Shown: positions 21,819 to 32,491 of the stretch, piece by piece
How positions within the stretch are numbered: position 1 is the stretch's first letter
Layout of the letters: each line of letters starts with the position of its first letter
Assembly (NCBI GenBank): GCA_019739215.1
Contig: JAHHDR010000024.1
Coordinates: 307,001-371,000 of the forward strand
Source: Rhizobium sp.
GTDB lineage: Bacteria > Pseudomonadota > Alphaproteobacteria > Rhizobiales > Rhizobiaceae
Length of the DNA: 64,000 nt
Direction of reading: 5' to 3'
Notes under the pieces: generated by a model
Told to the model about the DNA's origin: nothing
What the model saw: the letters and a program-made list of their open reading frames with translations, nothing else
Databases searched by the model: none
Position numbers and translations under genes: made by a program

Positions 21819-23135
21819 ATGCCGACACAAGAAACTATCTACGCCTTGTCCTCCGGCGGCCTGCCCTCCGGCGTCGCCATCGTCAGGATCAGCGGGCCGA
21901 GAGCGCTGGAGGTTGCCGCGGATATGGCCGGAACCCTGCCCGAACCGAGGAAGGCGGCCTTGCGGTGGCTCCGCGGCCGTGTCGGAGAACCGATCGATCA
22001 GGCGCTGGTGCTCACCTTTCCCGAACCGGCATCGTTCACTGGCGAAGATTGTGTTGAATTTCACGTTCATGGCGGTCGGGCAGTGGTGAACGCGCTGCTG
22101 GACGAACTCGCACAGCATGATGGCATGCGCCTCGCCGAGGCAGGCGAATTTTCTCGCCGAGCGTTCGACAACGGCAAGCTCGACCTTGTCGAGATCGAGG
22201 GTCTCGCTGACCTGATCGCCGCGGAAACCGAAATGCAGCGGCGGCTGGCAATGGCGCAAGCGGCTGGCCGGCAGTCCGCCCTTTATTCTGAATGGGCGGC
22301 GACACTGACGCGGATACGGGCGCTGATCGAAGCCGAACTCGACTTCCCGGATGAAGAGGACGTGCCGGGCGCGATCAATGACCGGGTCTGGCGGGAGCTC
22401 GCCGCGCTGGCTGACGGCATCCGGCATCACCTTCACGGTTCCGCGTCTGCGGAGATTGTGCGCGACGGTTTCCGGATCGCGATCGTCGGTCCTCCAAATG
22501 CAGGAAAATCGAGCCTGCTCAATACATTGGCAAAGCGTGACGTCGCGATCGTGACCGAGATTGCCGGGACCACCCGTGACGTGCTCGGCATAGATCTGGA
22601 TCTCGGTGGCTACCTCGTACACCTGATGGATACCGCGGGCATCCGTGAGACCGAAGATGTCGTCGAGCGCGAGGGTGTTCGACGGGCCTTGCAGTCTATT
22701 GAGCAGGCGGATCTGGTTCTCGTGCTGACATCGGGGCCCGAGGTCGGGACTGTCCTGCCGGCTGGGAAACGCGTCGTGACTGTACAGTCGAAGTCGGATC
22801 TGCTAGATGCGTCGCTGCCACGTGACGAGCGCCGCCTTTACCTTTCGTCGGTTACCCGTGAGGGCTTCGATTCACTTACGAAACGAATCAGCGACGAAGT
22901 GGCCGCCGCCACAGGGGTTCCGGGCGGTTTCGGTCCGGCGCGACGTCGGCAGGCGGATCTGCTGCGGCTGACACTTGCAGATATGGAGATCGGGCTCAAT
23001 GGCGATGTTATGTCACTGGAGTTGCGAGCGGAAGCGTTGCGGCGTGCGGCGCATTCGCTGGGAAAAATAACCGGGCGGGTCGATGTCGAAGACCTGCTGG
23101 ACGTGATCTTCTCGGAATTCTGCATCGGAAAGTAA
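21819..23135 (+). CDS. mnmE: tRNA modification GTPase MnmE
   Basis: With MnmG, MnmE makes the 5-carboxymethylaminomethyl group on U34 of certain tRNAs. The N-terminal folate-binding domain starts ETIYALSSGGLPSGVAIVRI. The G domain is inserted in a helical domain: GPPNAGKSSLLNTL (G1), AGTTRDVL (G2) and MDTAGIRE (G3). The C-terminal CIGK holds the family Cys. The length of 438 residues is normal. A parS-like site lies in the 39-bp gap to mnmG. Confidence 0.96.
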   Translation: MPTQETIYALSSGGLPSGVAIVRISGPRALEVAADMAGTLPEPRKAALRWLRGRVGEPIDQALVLTFPEPASFTGEDCVEFHVHGGRAVVNALLDELAQHDGMRLAEAGEFSRRAFDNGKLDLVEIEGLADLIAAETEMQRRLAMAQAAGRQSALYSEWAATLTRIRALIEAELDFPDEEDVPGAINDRVWRELAALADGIRHHLHGSASAEIVRDGFRIAIVGPPNAGKSSLLNTLAKRDVAIVTEIAGTTRDVLGIDLDLGGYLVHLMDTAGIRETEDVVEREGVRRALQSIEQADLVLVLTSGPEVGTVLPAGKRVVTVQSKSDLLDASLPRDERRLYLSSVTREGFDSLTKRISDEVAAATGVPGGFGPARRRQADLLRLTLADMEIGLNGDVMSLELRAEALRRAAHSLGKITGRVDVEDLLDVIFSEFCIGK

Positions 23136-23144
23136 TCATATAGG

Positions 23145-23160
23145 CGTTTCACGTGAAACA
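23145..23160. promoter_or_regulatory. parS-like centromere site 3, between mnmE and mnmG
   Basis: CGTTTCACGTGAAACA matches TGTTTCACGTGAAACA at 15 of 16 positions. It lies in the short mnmE-mnmG gap, about 2.5 kb before parA and 3.4 kb before parB. Confidence 0.85.
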
Positions 23161-23174
23161 GAATTGGTGGCACG

Positions 23175-25052
23175 ATGGCCAACCCAACCAAATTTGATGT
23201 CCTAGTAATCGGCGGCGGGCATGCTGGCAGTGAAGCGGCCTCTGCCGCCGCGCGCTATGGTGCCCGCACTGCACTGATCACCCACAAGCGTGACACGATC
23301 GGGGTCATGTCGTGCAATCCCGCCATTGGCGGGCTGGGGAAGGGACATCTCGTTCGCGAAGTCGACGCGCTGGATGGACTTATGGGTCGTGTTGCCGACG
23401 CTTCGGGTATCCAGTTCCGCCTGCTCAATCGCCGCAAGGGTCCAGCGGTGCGCGGACCGCGGACGCAGGCCGATCGCAAGCTCTATCGTGAGGCGATGCA
23501 GGCGACACTGTTTGACCAGGCAAACCTGACGATTATCGAAGGCGATGTGTTCGACCTTCGAATCGACTCCGAAACGGTTACCGGCGTCATTCTGGGTGAC
23601 GGGCGTGCGTTTGACTGCAAGGCCGTTGTTCTCACCACCGGGACCTTCCTCAAGGGTCTGATTCACATTGGTGATCGGACCTATCCCGCAGGGCGGGCCG
23701 GAGAGGCACCTACGATCGGCCTTTCCGCTACGCTGGCACGCCTGGGTTTTTCGCTTGGCCGATTGAAGACGGGCACGCCGGCGCGTCTTGATGGGCGTTC
23801 CATCGACTGGGAGGGTGTCGGCCGCCAGGGTGCTGATGATTCGCCAGTCCCATTCTCCTTCCTGACCGAAGTGATCACCAACCCGCAGATCGAGTGTGGG
23901 GTCACGCGGACGACGGCCAAGACCCATCAGATCATTTCGGACAATATCCATCGTTCTGCGATGTATTCCGGGCAGATCGCAGGCGTCGGCCCGCGCTACT
24001 GTCCGTCAATCGAAGACAAGATCGTCAAATTCGGCGAGCGGGACGGTCACCAGATATTTCTCGAGCCGGAGGGTTTGGATGATGACACGGTCTATCCCAA
24101 CGGCATTTCGACGTCCTTGCCCGAGGAAGTCCAGGCCGCCTTCATTGCCACGATACCCGGCCTCGAGCATGCCCGCATCCTTCAGCCCGGCTACGCGATC
24201 GAATATGACCATGTCGATCCGCGCGAGCTGAAGCAGACGTTGGAGACGAAGCGCTTGCCCGGACTTTTCCTGGCTGGGCAAATCAATGGAACGACCGGAT
24301 ACGAAGAAGCCGCGGCCCAAGGGCTGGTCGCTGGGCTCAATGCTGCTTGCGCCGCAGCGGGTTCAGAGCCGACCACGTTCAACCGCACCGATTCCTATAT
24401 TGGGGTAATGATCGATGACCTGACTTCCCGCGGTGTCTCAGAGCCATATCGGATGTTTACCTCGCGGGCGGAATACCGCCTGACCTTGCGGGCGGACAAT
24501 GCCGACCAGAGGTTGACCCCTCTGGGCATTGCGCTGTCGCTCGTCGGGGCGGAGCGAGCCGCAAAGTTTCGAAGCTGGAACGCTGAACTCTCAAGCCGTA
24601 GGGACATGTTGAAAGCGCAAAGCATGACACCCAACGAGGCGCGGCTTCAGGGAATTGACATTAATCTCGATGGCTTGCGCCGGAGTGGGTACGATCTGTT
24701 GAGCCGCGCCGATCTCGAATTCAACGACCTGGCTGCGATCTGGTCGGAACTCCACGGCGCTTCGATGCGGACGCAAGAGGCTCTCAAGATCGAGGCGTCG
24801 TATTCGGTGTTTGTTGATCGGCAGGAGGCGGACATTTCGGAGATCCGCCGGGAAGAGAGCCGTCTCATTCCACCTGATCTGGATTACGACAGCCTGCCAG
24901 GCCTCTCTAACGAGCTAAAACAAAAGCTTACCCGAGCGAAACCATCGAACCTGGCGCAGGCATCCCGCCTCGAGGGTATGACACCTGCGGCGGCGTCCTT
25001 GTTGCTTCTGGCGGTCCGACGCCACAACAAGTCGAGAAGCCTGGCGGGATGA
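23175..25052 (+). CDS. mnmG: tRNA U34 carboxymethylaminomethyl-modifying enzyme MnmG
   Basis: MnmG (GidA) is the FAD-dependent partner of MnmE. The FAD site [19 protein letters not shown] is at residues 9-27. The [20 protein letters not shown] motif, [18 protein letters not shown] (partly GDRTYPAG), and [11 protein letters not shown] are family marks. The 625-residue length is normal. The gene overlaps the reconstructed rsmG start by ATGA. Base 25052 is the stop. Confidence 0.96.
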   Translation: MANPTKFDVLVIGGGHAGSEAASAAARYGARTALITHKRDTIGVMSCNPAIGGLGKGHLVREVDALDGLMGRVADASGIQFRLLNRRKGPAVRGPRTQADRKLYREAMQATLFDQANLTIIEGDVFDLRIDSETVTGVILGDGRAFDCKAVVLTTGTFLKGLIHIGDRTYPAGRAGEAPTIGLSATLARLGFSLGRLKTGTPARLDGRSIDWEGVGRQGADDSPVPFSFLTEVITNPQIECGVTRTTAKTHQIISDNIHRSAMYSGQIAGVGPRYCPSIEDKIVKFGERDGHQIFLEPEGLDDDTVYPNGISTSLPEEVQAAFIATIPGLEHARILQPGYAIEYDHVDPRELKQTLETKRLPGLFLAGQINGTTGYEEAAAQGLVAGLNAACAAAGSEPTTFNRTDSYIGVMIDDLTSRGVSEPYRMFTSRAEYRLTLRADNADQRLTPLGIALSLVGAERAAKFRSWNAELSSRRDMLKAQSMTPNEARLQGIDINLDGLRRSGYDLLSRADLEFNDLAAIWSELHGASMRTQEALKIEASYSVFVDRQEADISEIRREESRLIPPDLDYDSLPGLSNELKQKLTRAKPSNLAQASRLEGMTPAAASLLLLAVRRHNKSRSLAG

Positions 25053-25713
25053 GCGCAACACATGCGAGTCTTGTTAGGACACTGAACGGCCAAGCTGTTT
25101 TCACGTGAAACAGCCGAGCGGCTGCTCAGTTTCGCAGAGCTTTTCGCCAAATGGGCCAAGGCTATTAATCTTGTTGCCCCATCCACGCTTGATGATGTCT
25201 GGAATCGACACATCGCCGATTCTGCCCAGGGTCTTCCAGCTTTCACCGGGTCCAAGGACGTGGGTCGATCTTGGGAGCGGTGGCGGTTTCCCGGGCATCA
25301 TAACAGCCATCATGCTGGCCGAGGTCGGCGACGGTTGGGTGCATCTGGTCGAGAGCAACAACAAAAAGGCTGCGTTCCTGCGCACGGCCTTGGTGGAAAC
25401 CGGGGCGCGAGGCAGTGTTCATCCCGTCAGGATCGAGACGGCGCCGACGCTGATTGCTTCCTGCGACGCCGTGTCGGCACGGGCGCTGGCAGAGTTGGAC
25501 CTACTGCTGGGGTTCATACACCCGTGGGCGACGCAAAACCCCGAGCTCGTAGCGTACCTCCCACAAAGGCCCGGGATTACCGACAGGAGATCGACAAATC
25601 GCGTAGGCGATGGAAGTTTGATCTGGTAGTACATGAGAGCAAGGTCGAGAGAGATTCAGTCATCCTCGAAATCGGCAAGAATACATCCCCTTTAGGCCAC
25701 ATCGGGCGCAGCC
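25049..25713 (+). pseudogene. rsmG: 16S rRNA (guanine-527 N7)-methyltransferase, broken by four extra bases
   Basis: RsmG methylates G527 of 16S rRNA. The protein is there in pieces. ATG at 25049 reads [17 protein letters not shown]. After an extra T in 25098-25101 it continues [20 protein letters not shown], then NRHIADSAQ. After an extra G at 25229-25231 it continues [20 protein letters not shown], with the SAM-binding GSGGGFPG. After two extra bases at 25562-25573 it continues [11 protein letters not shown]. Every segment is well conserved, so sequence error is likelier than a real null. The true stop is not resolved; a TAG at 25693 is in another frame. Confidence 0.75.
25097..25112. promoter_or_regulatory. 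parS-like centromere site 4, inside rsmG
   Basis: As written, GTTTTCACGTGAAACA matches TGTTTCACGTGAAACA at 14 of 16. Removing the one T needed to restore the rsmG frame gives TGTTTCACGTGAAACA exactly, 16 of 16. This joint repair supports both the site and the claim that the extra T is an error. Confidence 0.85.
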
Positions 25714-26510
25714 ATGAACAAGCCGAAGCATCGCATTATCACCATCGCCAACCAGAAGGGAGGCGTGGGCAAGACCACTGACGGCGATCAACCTCGCTAC
25801 CGCGCTGGCCGCAATCGGCGAACGTGTGCTGAATCGTCGATCTCGATCCGCAGGGGAACGCCTCCACCGGGTTGGGGATCGATCGTCGCGATCGGAAGCT
25901 CTCGACCTACGACCTGCTCGTCGGAAGCCATTCCATCGGCGAGGTGTCGATGCCCACGGCGGTGCCGAACCTTTCGATCGCCGCGTCGACCATGGACCTG
26001 CTGGGCGTGGAAATGGAGATTGGCAGGGAAAACGATCGTGTCTTCCGGATGAAGAAGGCGCTGATGTCGTCGGATGCCGACGTCTATGACTACATCCTGA
26101 TCGATTGCCCACCGTCCTTCAATCTTTTGACCATGAATGCGCTCGCAGCCGCCCAGTCCGTACTGGTGCCCCTGCAATGCGAGTTCTTCGCGCTGGAAGG
26201 CCTCTCACAACTGCTCGAAACCGTCGACCAGGTGCGGCGTACGGTCAATCCCGACCTCGATATCCAGGGCATCGTGCTGACAATGTTCGACTCGCGCAAC
26301 AATCTTGCGCAGCAGGTGGTGTCGGACGTGCGCGAGCATCTCGGAAACAAGGTCTACCAGACTCTCATTCCCAGGAATGTCCGGGTGTCGGAAGCGCCGT
26401 CTTATGGAAAGCCGGCCATCCTCTACGACCTGAAATGCGCCGGCAGTCAGGCCTATCTGCAACTCGCCTCAGAGGTGATCCAACGCGAACGTCGCAGCCG
26501 GGCGGCCTGA
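25714..26510 (+). pseudogene. parA: Chromosome-partitioning ATPase ParA, broken by two extra bases
   Basis: ParA is the Walker-type ATPase that moves ParB-parS complexes apart. The start [21 protein letters not shown] carries the deviant Walker A. One extra T at about 25779 and one extra A at 25832-25833 shift the frame twice. With both removed the protein reads TTAINLATALAAIGE, then VDLDPQGNASTGLG, and it continues unbroken to 26510 with IDCPPSFNLLTMNALAAAQS. The repaired length is 264 residues, normal for chromosomal ParA. Because loss of ParA should harm segregation and the repair is exact, sequence error is the preferred reading. Confidence 0.85.
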
Positions 26511-26544
26511 CCGATTCGGCTGCGAAATAAAACGAGTAGCGCAA

Positions 26545-27426
26545 ATGAATGACGATCCTTCAAAGCGGCGGCTTGGCCGCGGCCTGGCAGCCTTGATCGG
26601 AGAGATGGACCAGCCGATCGCCGATGCCACGATGCGGGCCCCGGTCAGTGCCGACCGCAAGGTGGCGATCGACCTGATCATCCGCAACCCCAAGAATCCG
26701 CGAAAGCACTTCGCAGAGGCGGACCTCCAGGACCTGGCGTCTTCGATCCGTCAGCACGGCATCGTCCAGCCGGTGGTGGTGCGACCGGTGCATGAGGGCC
26801 GCTACGAGATCATTGCGGGCGAGCGGCGCTGGCGGGCCGCGCAGCTGGCGGGCTTGAACGATATCCCTGTCCTCGTCCGGGAGGTCGATGACCGGACGGC
26901 GCTGGAACTCGCAATCGTCGAGAACGTCCAGCGCGCCGACCTCAATGCGCTCGAGGAGGCGCTGGGCTACGAGCAACTCATCGCTGAACATGGCTATACC
27001 CAGAACGATCTCGGCGAGATCATCGGCAAGAGCCGTTCGCATGTCGCCAACAGCCTGCGTCTGCTCAAGCTTCCGGAACTGGTTCGGGACATGATCACGT
27101 CCGGCTCCCTGTCAGCGGGTCATGCGCGTGCGCTGGTTCCGACATCGGATCCCGTCGGTCTTGCCCGGACGATCGTCAGCCGCGGTCTCTCGGTGCGGGA
27201 CACGGAGCGCCTGGCGCAGAACAACATCCGTAGCCAGAACGAGCCACCGCTGGAGACAAAGTCGGTAGCCAAGGATCCAGACACGCTTGCACTTGAGCGC
27301 ACGCTGTCGGACGGATTGGGGCTGGATGTCACGATTAATCACCGCGGCAATGGTGGCCGCGTGACCATCTCCTATCGATCCCTCGAGCAACTGGAAAATA
27401 TATGTCGGCTACTGGAGCGCCGTTGA
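26545..27426 (+). CDS. parB: Chromosome-partitioning protein ParB
   Basis: ParB binds parS, spreads as a CTP-gated clamp and is the cargo for ParA. The N-terminus KRRLGRGLAALIGEM binds ParA. The CTP-binding domain shows RNPKNPRKHF, HGIVQPVVVRP and the GERRWRAAQLAGL motif (GERRxRA). The DNA-binding HTH holds TQNDLGEIIGKSRSHVANSL, then LRLLKLP. The C-terminal dimer domain follows. The 293-residue length is normal. It lies 34 bp after parA, with four parS-like sites within 20 kb. Confidence 0.96.
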   Translation: MNDDPSKRRLGRGLAALIGEMDQPIADATMRAPVSADRKVAIDLIIRNPKNPRKHFAEADLQDLASSIRQHGIVQPVVVRPVHEGRYEIIAGERRWRAAQLAGLNDIPVLVREVDDRTALELAIVENVQRADLNALEEALGYEQLIAEHGYTQNDLGEIIGKSRSHVANSLRLLKLPELVRDMITSGSLSAGHARALVPTSDPVGLARTIVSRGLSVRDTERLAQNNIRSQNEPPLETKSVAKDPDTLALERTLSDGLGLDVTINHRGNGGRVTISYRSLEQLENICRLLERR

Positions 27427-27448
27427 ACCATTTCGTAGGCGTTACGAA

Positions 27449-28495
27449 TTAGCGATTTGCTTGTCGGCGCTTTGCAACAAGCGTCGTCGCAAGCAGGTTG
27501 TGCGTCGCGATCGCGTCTTCGAGCGTGCCTCTCTGGCGACTTTGCAGGATGGCGGCCTGAAGGCGGTTCATCTCCGTGATGATGACGTCGGCGGACAGGC
27601 TCCTCAGGGCGGCCTCTATGACCGGCTTGCGCCGAAAATGCAGGTGGCGGCCATGGGCATTGATCGCATCCTGGACGCTGGCCCGGCGACCATCGATCTC
27701 GCTGCGCATCAGATCCAGTAGCTGAAGCTGCCTGAGGCAACCTTGCAGAACGAGAAAGACCGGTGTCTTGGACGCGACGACCTTTTGGATCGCGTGGTGA
27801 AAGGCCCGCAAATCGCCTTTCAGCACGGCGTCCACGGCATCATCGGCCGAAATCGCACTGGCGTCGCCGACAATCGCGGCGACATGGCGTTCCTCGATCA
27901 GTCCGTCATCCCGGGCGTAGAGCGCGAGTTTCCGGATCTCGTTTCGTGAGGCAATCCGGTCGCCGCCCAGGCAATCCTGCAGCATCAAACGAGCGTCGGC
28001 GGTGATCCGAAGGCCGGCAGCAGCCAGTTCCTCGTCGATCAGCAGATTGAGGGATTTCGCGTCGTCAGCGTAGCAGGGAATGGCGACCGCGGCGGCTGCG
28101 GTCTCTGCCGCTTTCCGCAGGTTGGCGCCTTTCTTGAGATCACCGGCCTCGATAATGATCCAGGCATTGTCGAGCCTGGTTTCGGCGAGGCCGGAAACGG
28201 CTTCAGCGAGTGCCTTGTCGGCGGTGGCGCCCTTGATCCAGATCAGCTTCTCCCCGCCGAACAGCCCGGTCGAGTTGGCCTCGTCATATAGGCGGCCGGG
28301 GTCGGCGCTGAGGTCGCTCGCGTCGAGCCGCATGAAGGAGAACGCGTCCTTGAGGTCCACGCCTGTCATCGCTGCCAGGGCCGCCGCGCGCTCCGAAACA
28401 AGGCCGCGGTCCTGGCCATAGATCAGAAAAATCCGGAAGTCCCGGCCGCGTCGCTTCAGCAACTGGTCAAATTCGTGGGCCTTTATCTCCGCCAT
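27449..28495 (-). CDS. holA: DNA polymerase III delta subunit
   Basis: HolA is the clamp-loader subunit that opens the beta clamp. The N-terminal part reads RIFLIYGQDRGLVSERAAAL and LFGGEKLIWIKG, and the C-terminal collar reads LVLQGCLRQLQLLDLMRSEI. The length of 348 residues is normal. It ends 22 bp from parB, tail to tail, with no clear hairpin between. It is the last gene of the minus-strand run leuS-lptE-holA. Confidence 0.9.
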   Translation of the reverse strand: MAEIKAHEFDQLLKRRGRDFRIFLIYGQDRGLVSERAAALAAMTGVDLKDAFSFMRLDASDLSADPGRLYDEANSTGLFGGEKLIWIKGATADKALAEAVSGLAETRLDNAWIIIEAGDLKKGANLRKAAETAAAAVAIPCYADDAKSLNLLIDEELAAAGLRITADARLMLQDCLGGDRIASRNEIRKLALYARDDGLIEERHVAAIVGDASAISADDAVDAVLKGDLRAFHHAIQKVVASKTPVFLVLQGCLRQLQLLDLMRSEIDGRRASVQDAINAHGRHLHFRRKPVIEAALRSLSADVIITEMNRLQAAILQSRQRGTLEDAIATHNLLATTLVAKRRQANR

Positions 28496-28564
28496 GTCGT
28501 GTCGGGACGGTCAAAAGACCATACCGCCTCCTTGTCTCCACAGGCTCAGAATGGGTGGCCGCGC

Positions 28565-29083
28565 TTACCGGCCCAGCCAGCTCGCAATATCGGCGCGAAT
28601 GAGTTCCGCCAGTTCGCGTGCTGCACGATTTTCCGCGTCGCGGGTCGCGCGGATCTTGGCAAATTCCTGGCCGGGATAATCAACGAGCGCGACGGTACGG
28701 CGCTTGCCTGTCCGGAGGATCTCGCCGGTCCCGTGCCGCTTGAGCGTGAAGTCGGCGCGAAGCTCGACACGGCCGGCGCGGGGCAGGTCGTCCTTGAGGT
28801 CGAGCAGCACGCCGATATAGCGCGTGGTGACGTTGAAATCGACGTCATATTGCGGGTCGACAGGCTCGTTTGCGCCTCCACCGGCCATGAAGATGAGATT
28901 GTTGCGGACCTCGAGTTCGACACGGTCGTCGGCTTCCGAAAAATCGATCGACGCCATGGCCTGCGCCGTGCCGGAATTGGTGGCGTAGAGCGGCTTGACC
29001 TGGCAGCCGGACAGCGCGAGCAGGGCACAAAGACCGGCCGCGAGGCCCGCGAGCCTCAGATTTCCCGCATCAGACAACGACAT
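28565..29083 (-). CDS. lptE: LPS-assembly lipoprotein LptE
   Basis: LptE plugs and assists LptD in moving lipopolysaccharide to the outer leaflet. The lipobox LLALSGC puts the lipid Cys at about residue 27. The mature part starts [11 protein letters not shown], the family 'GF-PLY' mark, and holds a mixed alpha/beta fold with many [19 protein letters not shown]-type strands. The length is 172 residues. It overlaps the leuS stop by 14 bases and precedes holA, as in other alphaproteobacteria. Confidence 0.9.
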   Translation of the reverse strand: MSLSDAGNLRLAGLAAGLCALLALSGCQVKPLYATNSGTAQAMASIDFSEADDRVELEVRNNLIFMAGGGANEPVDPQYDVDFNVTTRYIGVLLDLKDDLPRAGRVELRADFTLKRHGTGEILRTGKRRTVALVDYPGQEFAKIRATRDAENRAARELAELIRADIASWLGR

Positions 29084-31700
29084 TCACGATCCTCTGTGGA
29101 ACCACAATGATCTTCCTGGGCGCCCTGCCCTCGAGAGCCGCACGGACGGCTTCGAGTTCCAGCACGGCGCGCTCGACCTGACTTTGATCCGCATCGCGCG
29201 CGATTGTCAAATCGGCTCGCTTCTTGCCGTTGATCTGCACCGGCATGGTGACTTCGTTGTCGGCGACAAGGGCTTCGTCGACGGCGGGCCAGGCGGCCTC
29301 GGCGACAATACCCTCGCAGCCCAGCAGCGTCCAGCACTCCTCGGCGAGATGCGGCGTCATTGGCGCTATAAGGCGGATCATGATTTCCGTGGCGTCCCGG
29401 ACGGCGCAAACCGTGGCGGTATCGGCCTGGCCGGCGGCGACCTGGCCGAGTGGCGCGGCCAGCGTGTTGACCAGCTCATAGATGCGTGCGACCGCCTTGT
29501 TGAATGCCAGACGATCATAGTCGCTTGCAACCGCCTTCAGCGTCCTGTGGGCCGCCTGCGACACCGACAGCGCCGCGCCTTCCTTAGCCGGCTCACTTTT
29601 TGCCGGGCGAAGAACGCCGGCGGCTTCGGATACCAGGCGCCAGACCCGCTGCACGAAGCGATGTGACCCTTCGACGCCCGCCTCGGTCCAGATGACGTCG
29701 CGATCCGGCGGTGAGTCGGAGAGGACGAAGAAGCGTGCGGTATCGGCACCGTAGGAGGCGATGATATCGTCGGGATCGACCACGTTCTTCTTAGACTTCG
29801 ACATCTTCTCGATCGAGCCGATCGCGACCTCGTCGCCGGTGTCAAGCATCAGCGCGCGCCGCTTGCCGTCCAGTTCCTCGATTCTGATCTGGGCGGGCTC
29901 GATCCATTCGCGCCCGGCACCATCGCCGCGGCTGTAGGTTTCGTGCACCACCATGCCCTGGGTGAACAGGCCCTTGAAGGGCTCGTCGAGGCCGACATGG
30001 CCGGTGGCGCGCATGGCGCGGGTGAAAAAGCGGGAATAGAGCAGGTGCAGGATCGCATGTTCGATGCCGCCGATATACTGGTCGACCGGCAGCCAGGCGT
30101 CGGCGGCCCTTGGGTCGGTCGGGGCATCCTCCCAGGGCGCGGTGAATCGCGTGTAGTACCAGGAGGAATCGACGAACGTATCCATCGTGTCTGTTTCGCG
30201 CCGGGCATCCTTGCCGCATTGCGGGCAGCTGACATGGCGCCAGGTCGGATGACGATCGAGCGGATTTCCGGGCGTGTCGAAGGTGACGTCGTCGGGCAGT
30301 TTCACCGGCAGGTCCTTCTTCGGTACCGGCACCACGCCGCAGACTTCGCAGTGGATGACCGGGATCGGGCAGCCCCAGTAGCGCTGGCGGGAAATGCCCC
30401 AGTCACGCAGGCGGAAATTCACCTTGCGCTCCGCCTGCGGCAGGTTGAAGAGGTTCTGCGCGGCCAGCCTGCCGGCGACTTCATCGAAAGCCTTGTCGGT
30501 GCCCATGCCGTCGAGGAAGCGCGAATTGATCATCGTGCCGTCGCCGATATAGGACTCGTCGGTGACCTCGAACGTATCCTTGTCGGTACCCGGCGGCAGC
30601 ACCACGGGGACGACCGGCAGATTGTACTTGTTGGCGAAATCGAGGTCGCGCTGGTCGCCCGAGGGGCAGCCGAAGATGGCGCCCGTGCCGTAATCCATCA
30701 GCACGAAATTGGCGACATAAACAGGGATCTGCCAGTCCGGGTCGAAGGGATGGGCGACGCGGATGCCGGTGTCGATGCCCTTCTTCTCGGCCGTCTCGAG
30801 CGCGGCCAGCGAGGTGCCCTGGCGACGGCATTCGTCGCAGAACGCGTCGATCTCGGCATTCCCCGCCGCCGCTGCCTTGGCGATCGGGTGGTCGGCGGAG
30901 ATGGCCAGGAAGGCGGCGCCGAACAGCGTGTCGGGCCGGGTCGTATAGACCGCGATCTCCTGGCTGTTATCCGGCGAAGTTCCCTCGACGATCTCCCAGC
31001 GGATGGTCAGGCCTTCGGAGCGGCCGATCCAGTTCTTCTGCATCAGCCGGACCTTTTCCGGCCACTGGTCGAGATGATCGAGCTGGTCGAGCAGGTCCTG
31101 GGCGAAATCGGTGATCTTGAAGAACCACTGGGTCAGCTCGCGGCTCTCGACCAGCGCGCCGGAGCGCCAGCCACGACCGTCGATGACCTGCTCGTTGGCG
31201 AGCACGGTCATGTCTTCGGGGTCCCAGTTGACCTTGGAATTCTTGCGGTAGACCAGCCCCTTCTCCATCATGTCGAGGAAGAGATATTGCTGGCGATGGT
31301 AATATTCGACGTCGCACGTGGCGAACTCGCGCGACCATTCGAGCGACAGGCCCATCGACTTCAGCTGCTTGCGCATCGCATCGATGTTTTCATAGGTCCA
31401 GGCCTTCGGGTGGACCTTGTTCTTCATCGCCGCGTTTTCGGCCGGCATGCCGAAGGCATCCCAGCCCATGGGGTGGAGCACGTTGTAGCCGCGGGCGCGC
31501 TTGTAGCGGGCGACGACGTCACCCATCGCATAGTTGCGGACATGGCCCATGTGGATGCGGCCGGAGGGGTAGGGGAACATCTCCAGCACGTAGTATTTCT
31601 CGCGCGGATCGTTGTTGTCGGTCTCGAAAACCTTGTTTTCCGACCAATGTTTCTGCCAGCGCGGTTCGACCTCGCGCGGATTGTAACGTTCTGTCGCCAT
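29070..31700 (-). CDS. leuS: Leucyl-tRNA synthetase
   Basis: LeuS is a class I synthetase with an editing domain. The HIGH motif is in [20 protein letters not shown]. The CP1 editing domain spans about residues 220-420, with [16 protein letters not shown]. The KMSKS motif is [14 protein letters not shown]. The anticodon-binding helix region and the C-terminal domain follow. The length of 876 residues is normal. The start [19 protein letters not shown] fits the family. Confidence 0.97.
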   Translation of the reverse strand: MATERYNPREVEPRWQKHWSENKVFETDNNDPREKYYVLEMFPYPSGRIHMGHVRNYAMGDVVARYKRARGYNVLHPMGWDAFGMPAENAAMKNKVHPKAWTYENIDAMRKQLKSMGLSLEWSREFATCDVEYYHRQQYLFLDMMEKGLVYRKNSKVNWDPEDMTVLANEQVIDGRGWRSGALVESRELTQWFFKITDFAQDLLDQLDHLDQWPEKVRLMQKNWIGRSEGLTIRWEIVEGTSPDNSQEIAVYTTRPDTLFGAAFLAISADHPIAKAAAAGNAEIDAFCDECRRQGTSLAALETAEKKGIDTGIRVAHPFDPDWQIPVYVANFVLMDYGTGAIFGCPSGDQRDLDFANKYNLPVVPVVLPPGTDKDTFEVTDESYIGDGTMINSRFLDGMGTDKAFDEVAGRLAAQNLFNLPQAERKVNFRLRDWGISRQRYWGCPIPVIHCEVCGVVPVPKKDLPVKLPDDVTFDTPGNPLDRHPTWRHVSCPQCGKDARRETDTMDTFVDSSWYYTRFTAPWEDAPTDPRAADAWLPVDQYIGGIEHAILHLLYSRFFTRAMRATGHVGLDEPFKGLFTQGMVVHETYSRGDGAGREWIEPAQIRIEELDGKRRALMLDTGDEVAIGSIEKMSKSKKNVVDPDDIIASYGADTARFFVLSDSPPDRDVIWTEAGVEGSHRFVQRVWRLVSEAAGVLRPAKSEPAKEGAALSVSQAAHRTLKAVASDYDRLAFNKAVARIYELVNTLAAPLGQVAAGQADTATVCAVRDATEIMIRLIAPMTPHLAEECWTLLGCEGIVAEAAWPAVDEALVADNEVTMPVQINGKKRADLTIARDADQSQVERAVLELEAVRAALEGRAPRKIIVVPQRIVNVVV

Positions 31701-31831
31701 TCTCGTCAGTGACCTGAATTCCGGGAAAATTTGGGCCGACCTTCACCATGAAAGGTGCGCCGCGTCAAGCTTTGCGGGCCTTGCATTCGGCGCGGGAGCC
31801 ACTAGGAAGGGGGCCGAACGAGAGGTGTCTG

Positions 31832-32491
31832 ATGACTGTTCTGGAGCGCTACGCCGAGATCGAGGCGAAGATGGCAAAGGCGGCCGCCGAGGCGGCACGT
31901 GAGGATGGCGGGGCCGAACTCGTGGCCGTCAGCAAGACTTTCGGCCCCGAGGACATTCTGCCGGTGATCGAGGCCGGCCATCGCGTGTTCGGCGAGAACC
32001 GCGTGCAGGAGGCTGAAGGCAAGTGGCCCGGCCTGCGCGAGAAATTTCCCGGCATCGAATTGCATCTGATCGGACCGTTGCAGTCCAACAAGGCCGCAGA
32101 CGCTGTGGCGCTGTTCGACGTGATCGAGACGATCGACCGCGAGAAGATCGCCCGGGCGCTGAAGGCGGAGATGGACAAGCAGGGCCGGCAGCTCACGTGC
32201 TATGTTCAGGTCAATACCGGGCTCGAGCCGCAGAAGGCGGGCATCGCGCCCGCCGATACGGCGCGCTTCGTCGCCTTCTGCCGCAGCGAACTCGGGCTGG
32301 CGGTCGAGGGCCTGATGTGCATCCCGCCTGCGGACGAGAACCCTGGCCCGCATTTTGCGCTTCTGCGCAAGCTCGCCCGCGAGAGCGACGTAGCGAAGCT
32401 CTCCATGGGCATGTCGGGTGACTTCGAGACGGCGATCGGCTTCGGCGCGACCAGCGTCAGGGTCGGTTCGGCGATTTTCGGATCACGTTGA
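31832..32491 (+). CDS. YggS/PLPBP family PLP homeostasis protein
   Basis: This family binds PLP without known catalysis and controls PLP levels. The PLP lysine lies in LVAVSKTF. The barrel reads VFGENRVQEAEGKW, ELHLIGPLQSNKA, and LSMGMSGDFETAIGFGATSV, then RVGSAIFG. ATG at 31832 is chosen over an upstream in-frame ATG because it gives the family start and the usual length of 219 residues. It converges with the next gene, overlapping by nine bases. Confidence 0.93.
   Translation: MTVLERYAEIEAKMAKAAAEAAREDGGAELVAVSKTFGPEDILPVIEAGHRVFGENRVQEAEGKWPGLREKFPGIELHLIGPLQSNKAADAVALFDVIETIDREKIARALKAEMDKQGRQLTCYVQVNTGLEPQKAGIAPADTARFVAFCRSELGLAVEGLMCIPPADENPGPHFALLRKLARESDVAKLSMGMSGDFETAIGFGATSVRVGSAIFGSR

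Noticed and set aside
25260-25781. A 173-residue novel protein between rsmG and parA
   Set aside because: Its middle part is the displaced C-terminus of RsmG ([10 protein letters not shown]) and its end is ParA DNA in the wrong frame.
29943-31712. Open plus-strand frame of 589 codons inside leuS
   Set aside because: It lies opposite conserved leuS motifs and reads as His/Asp/Val-rich nonsense.
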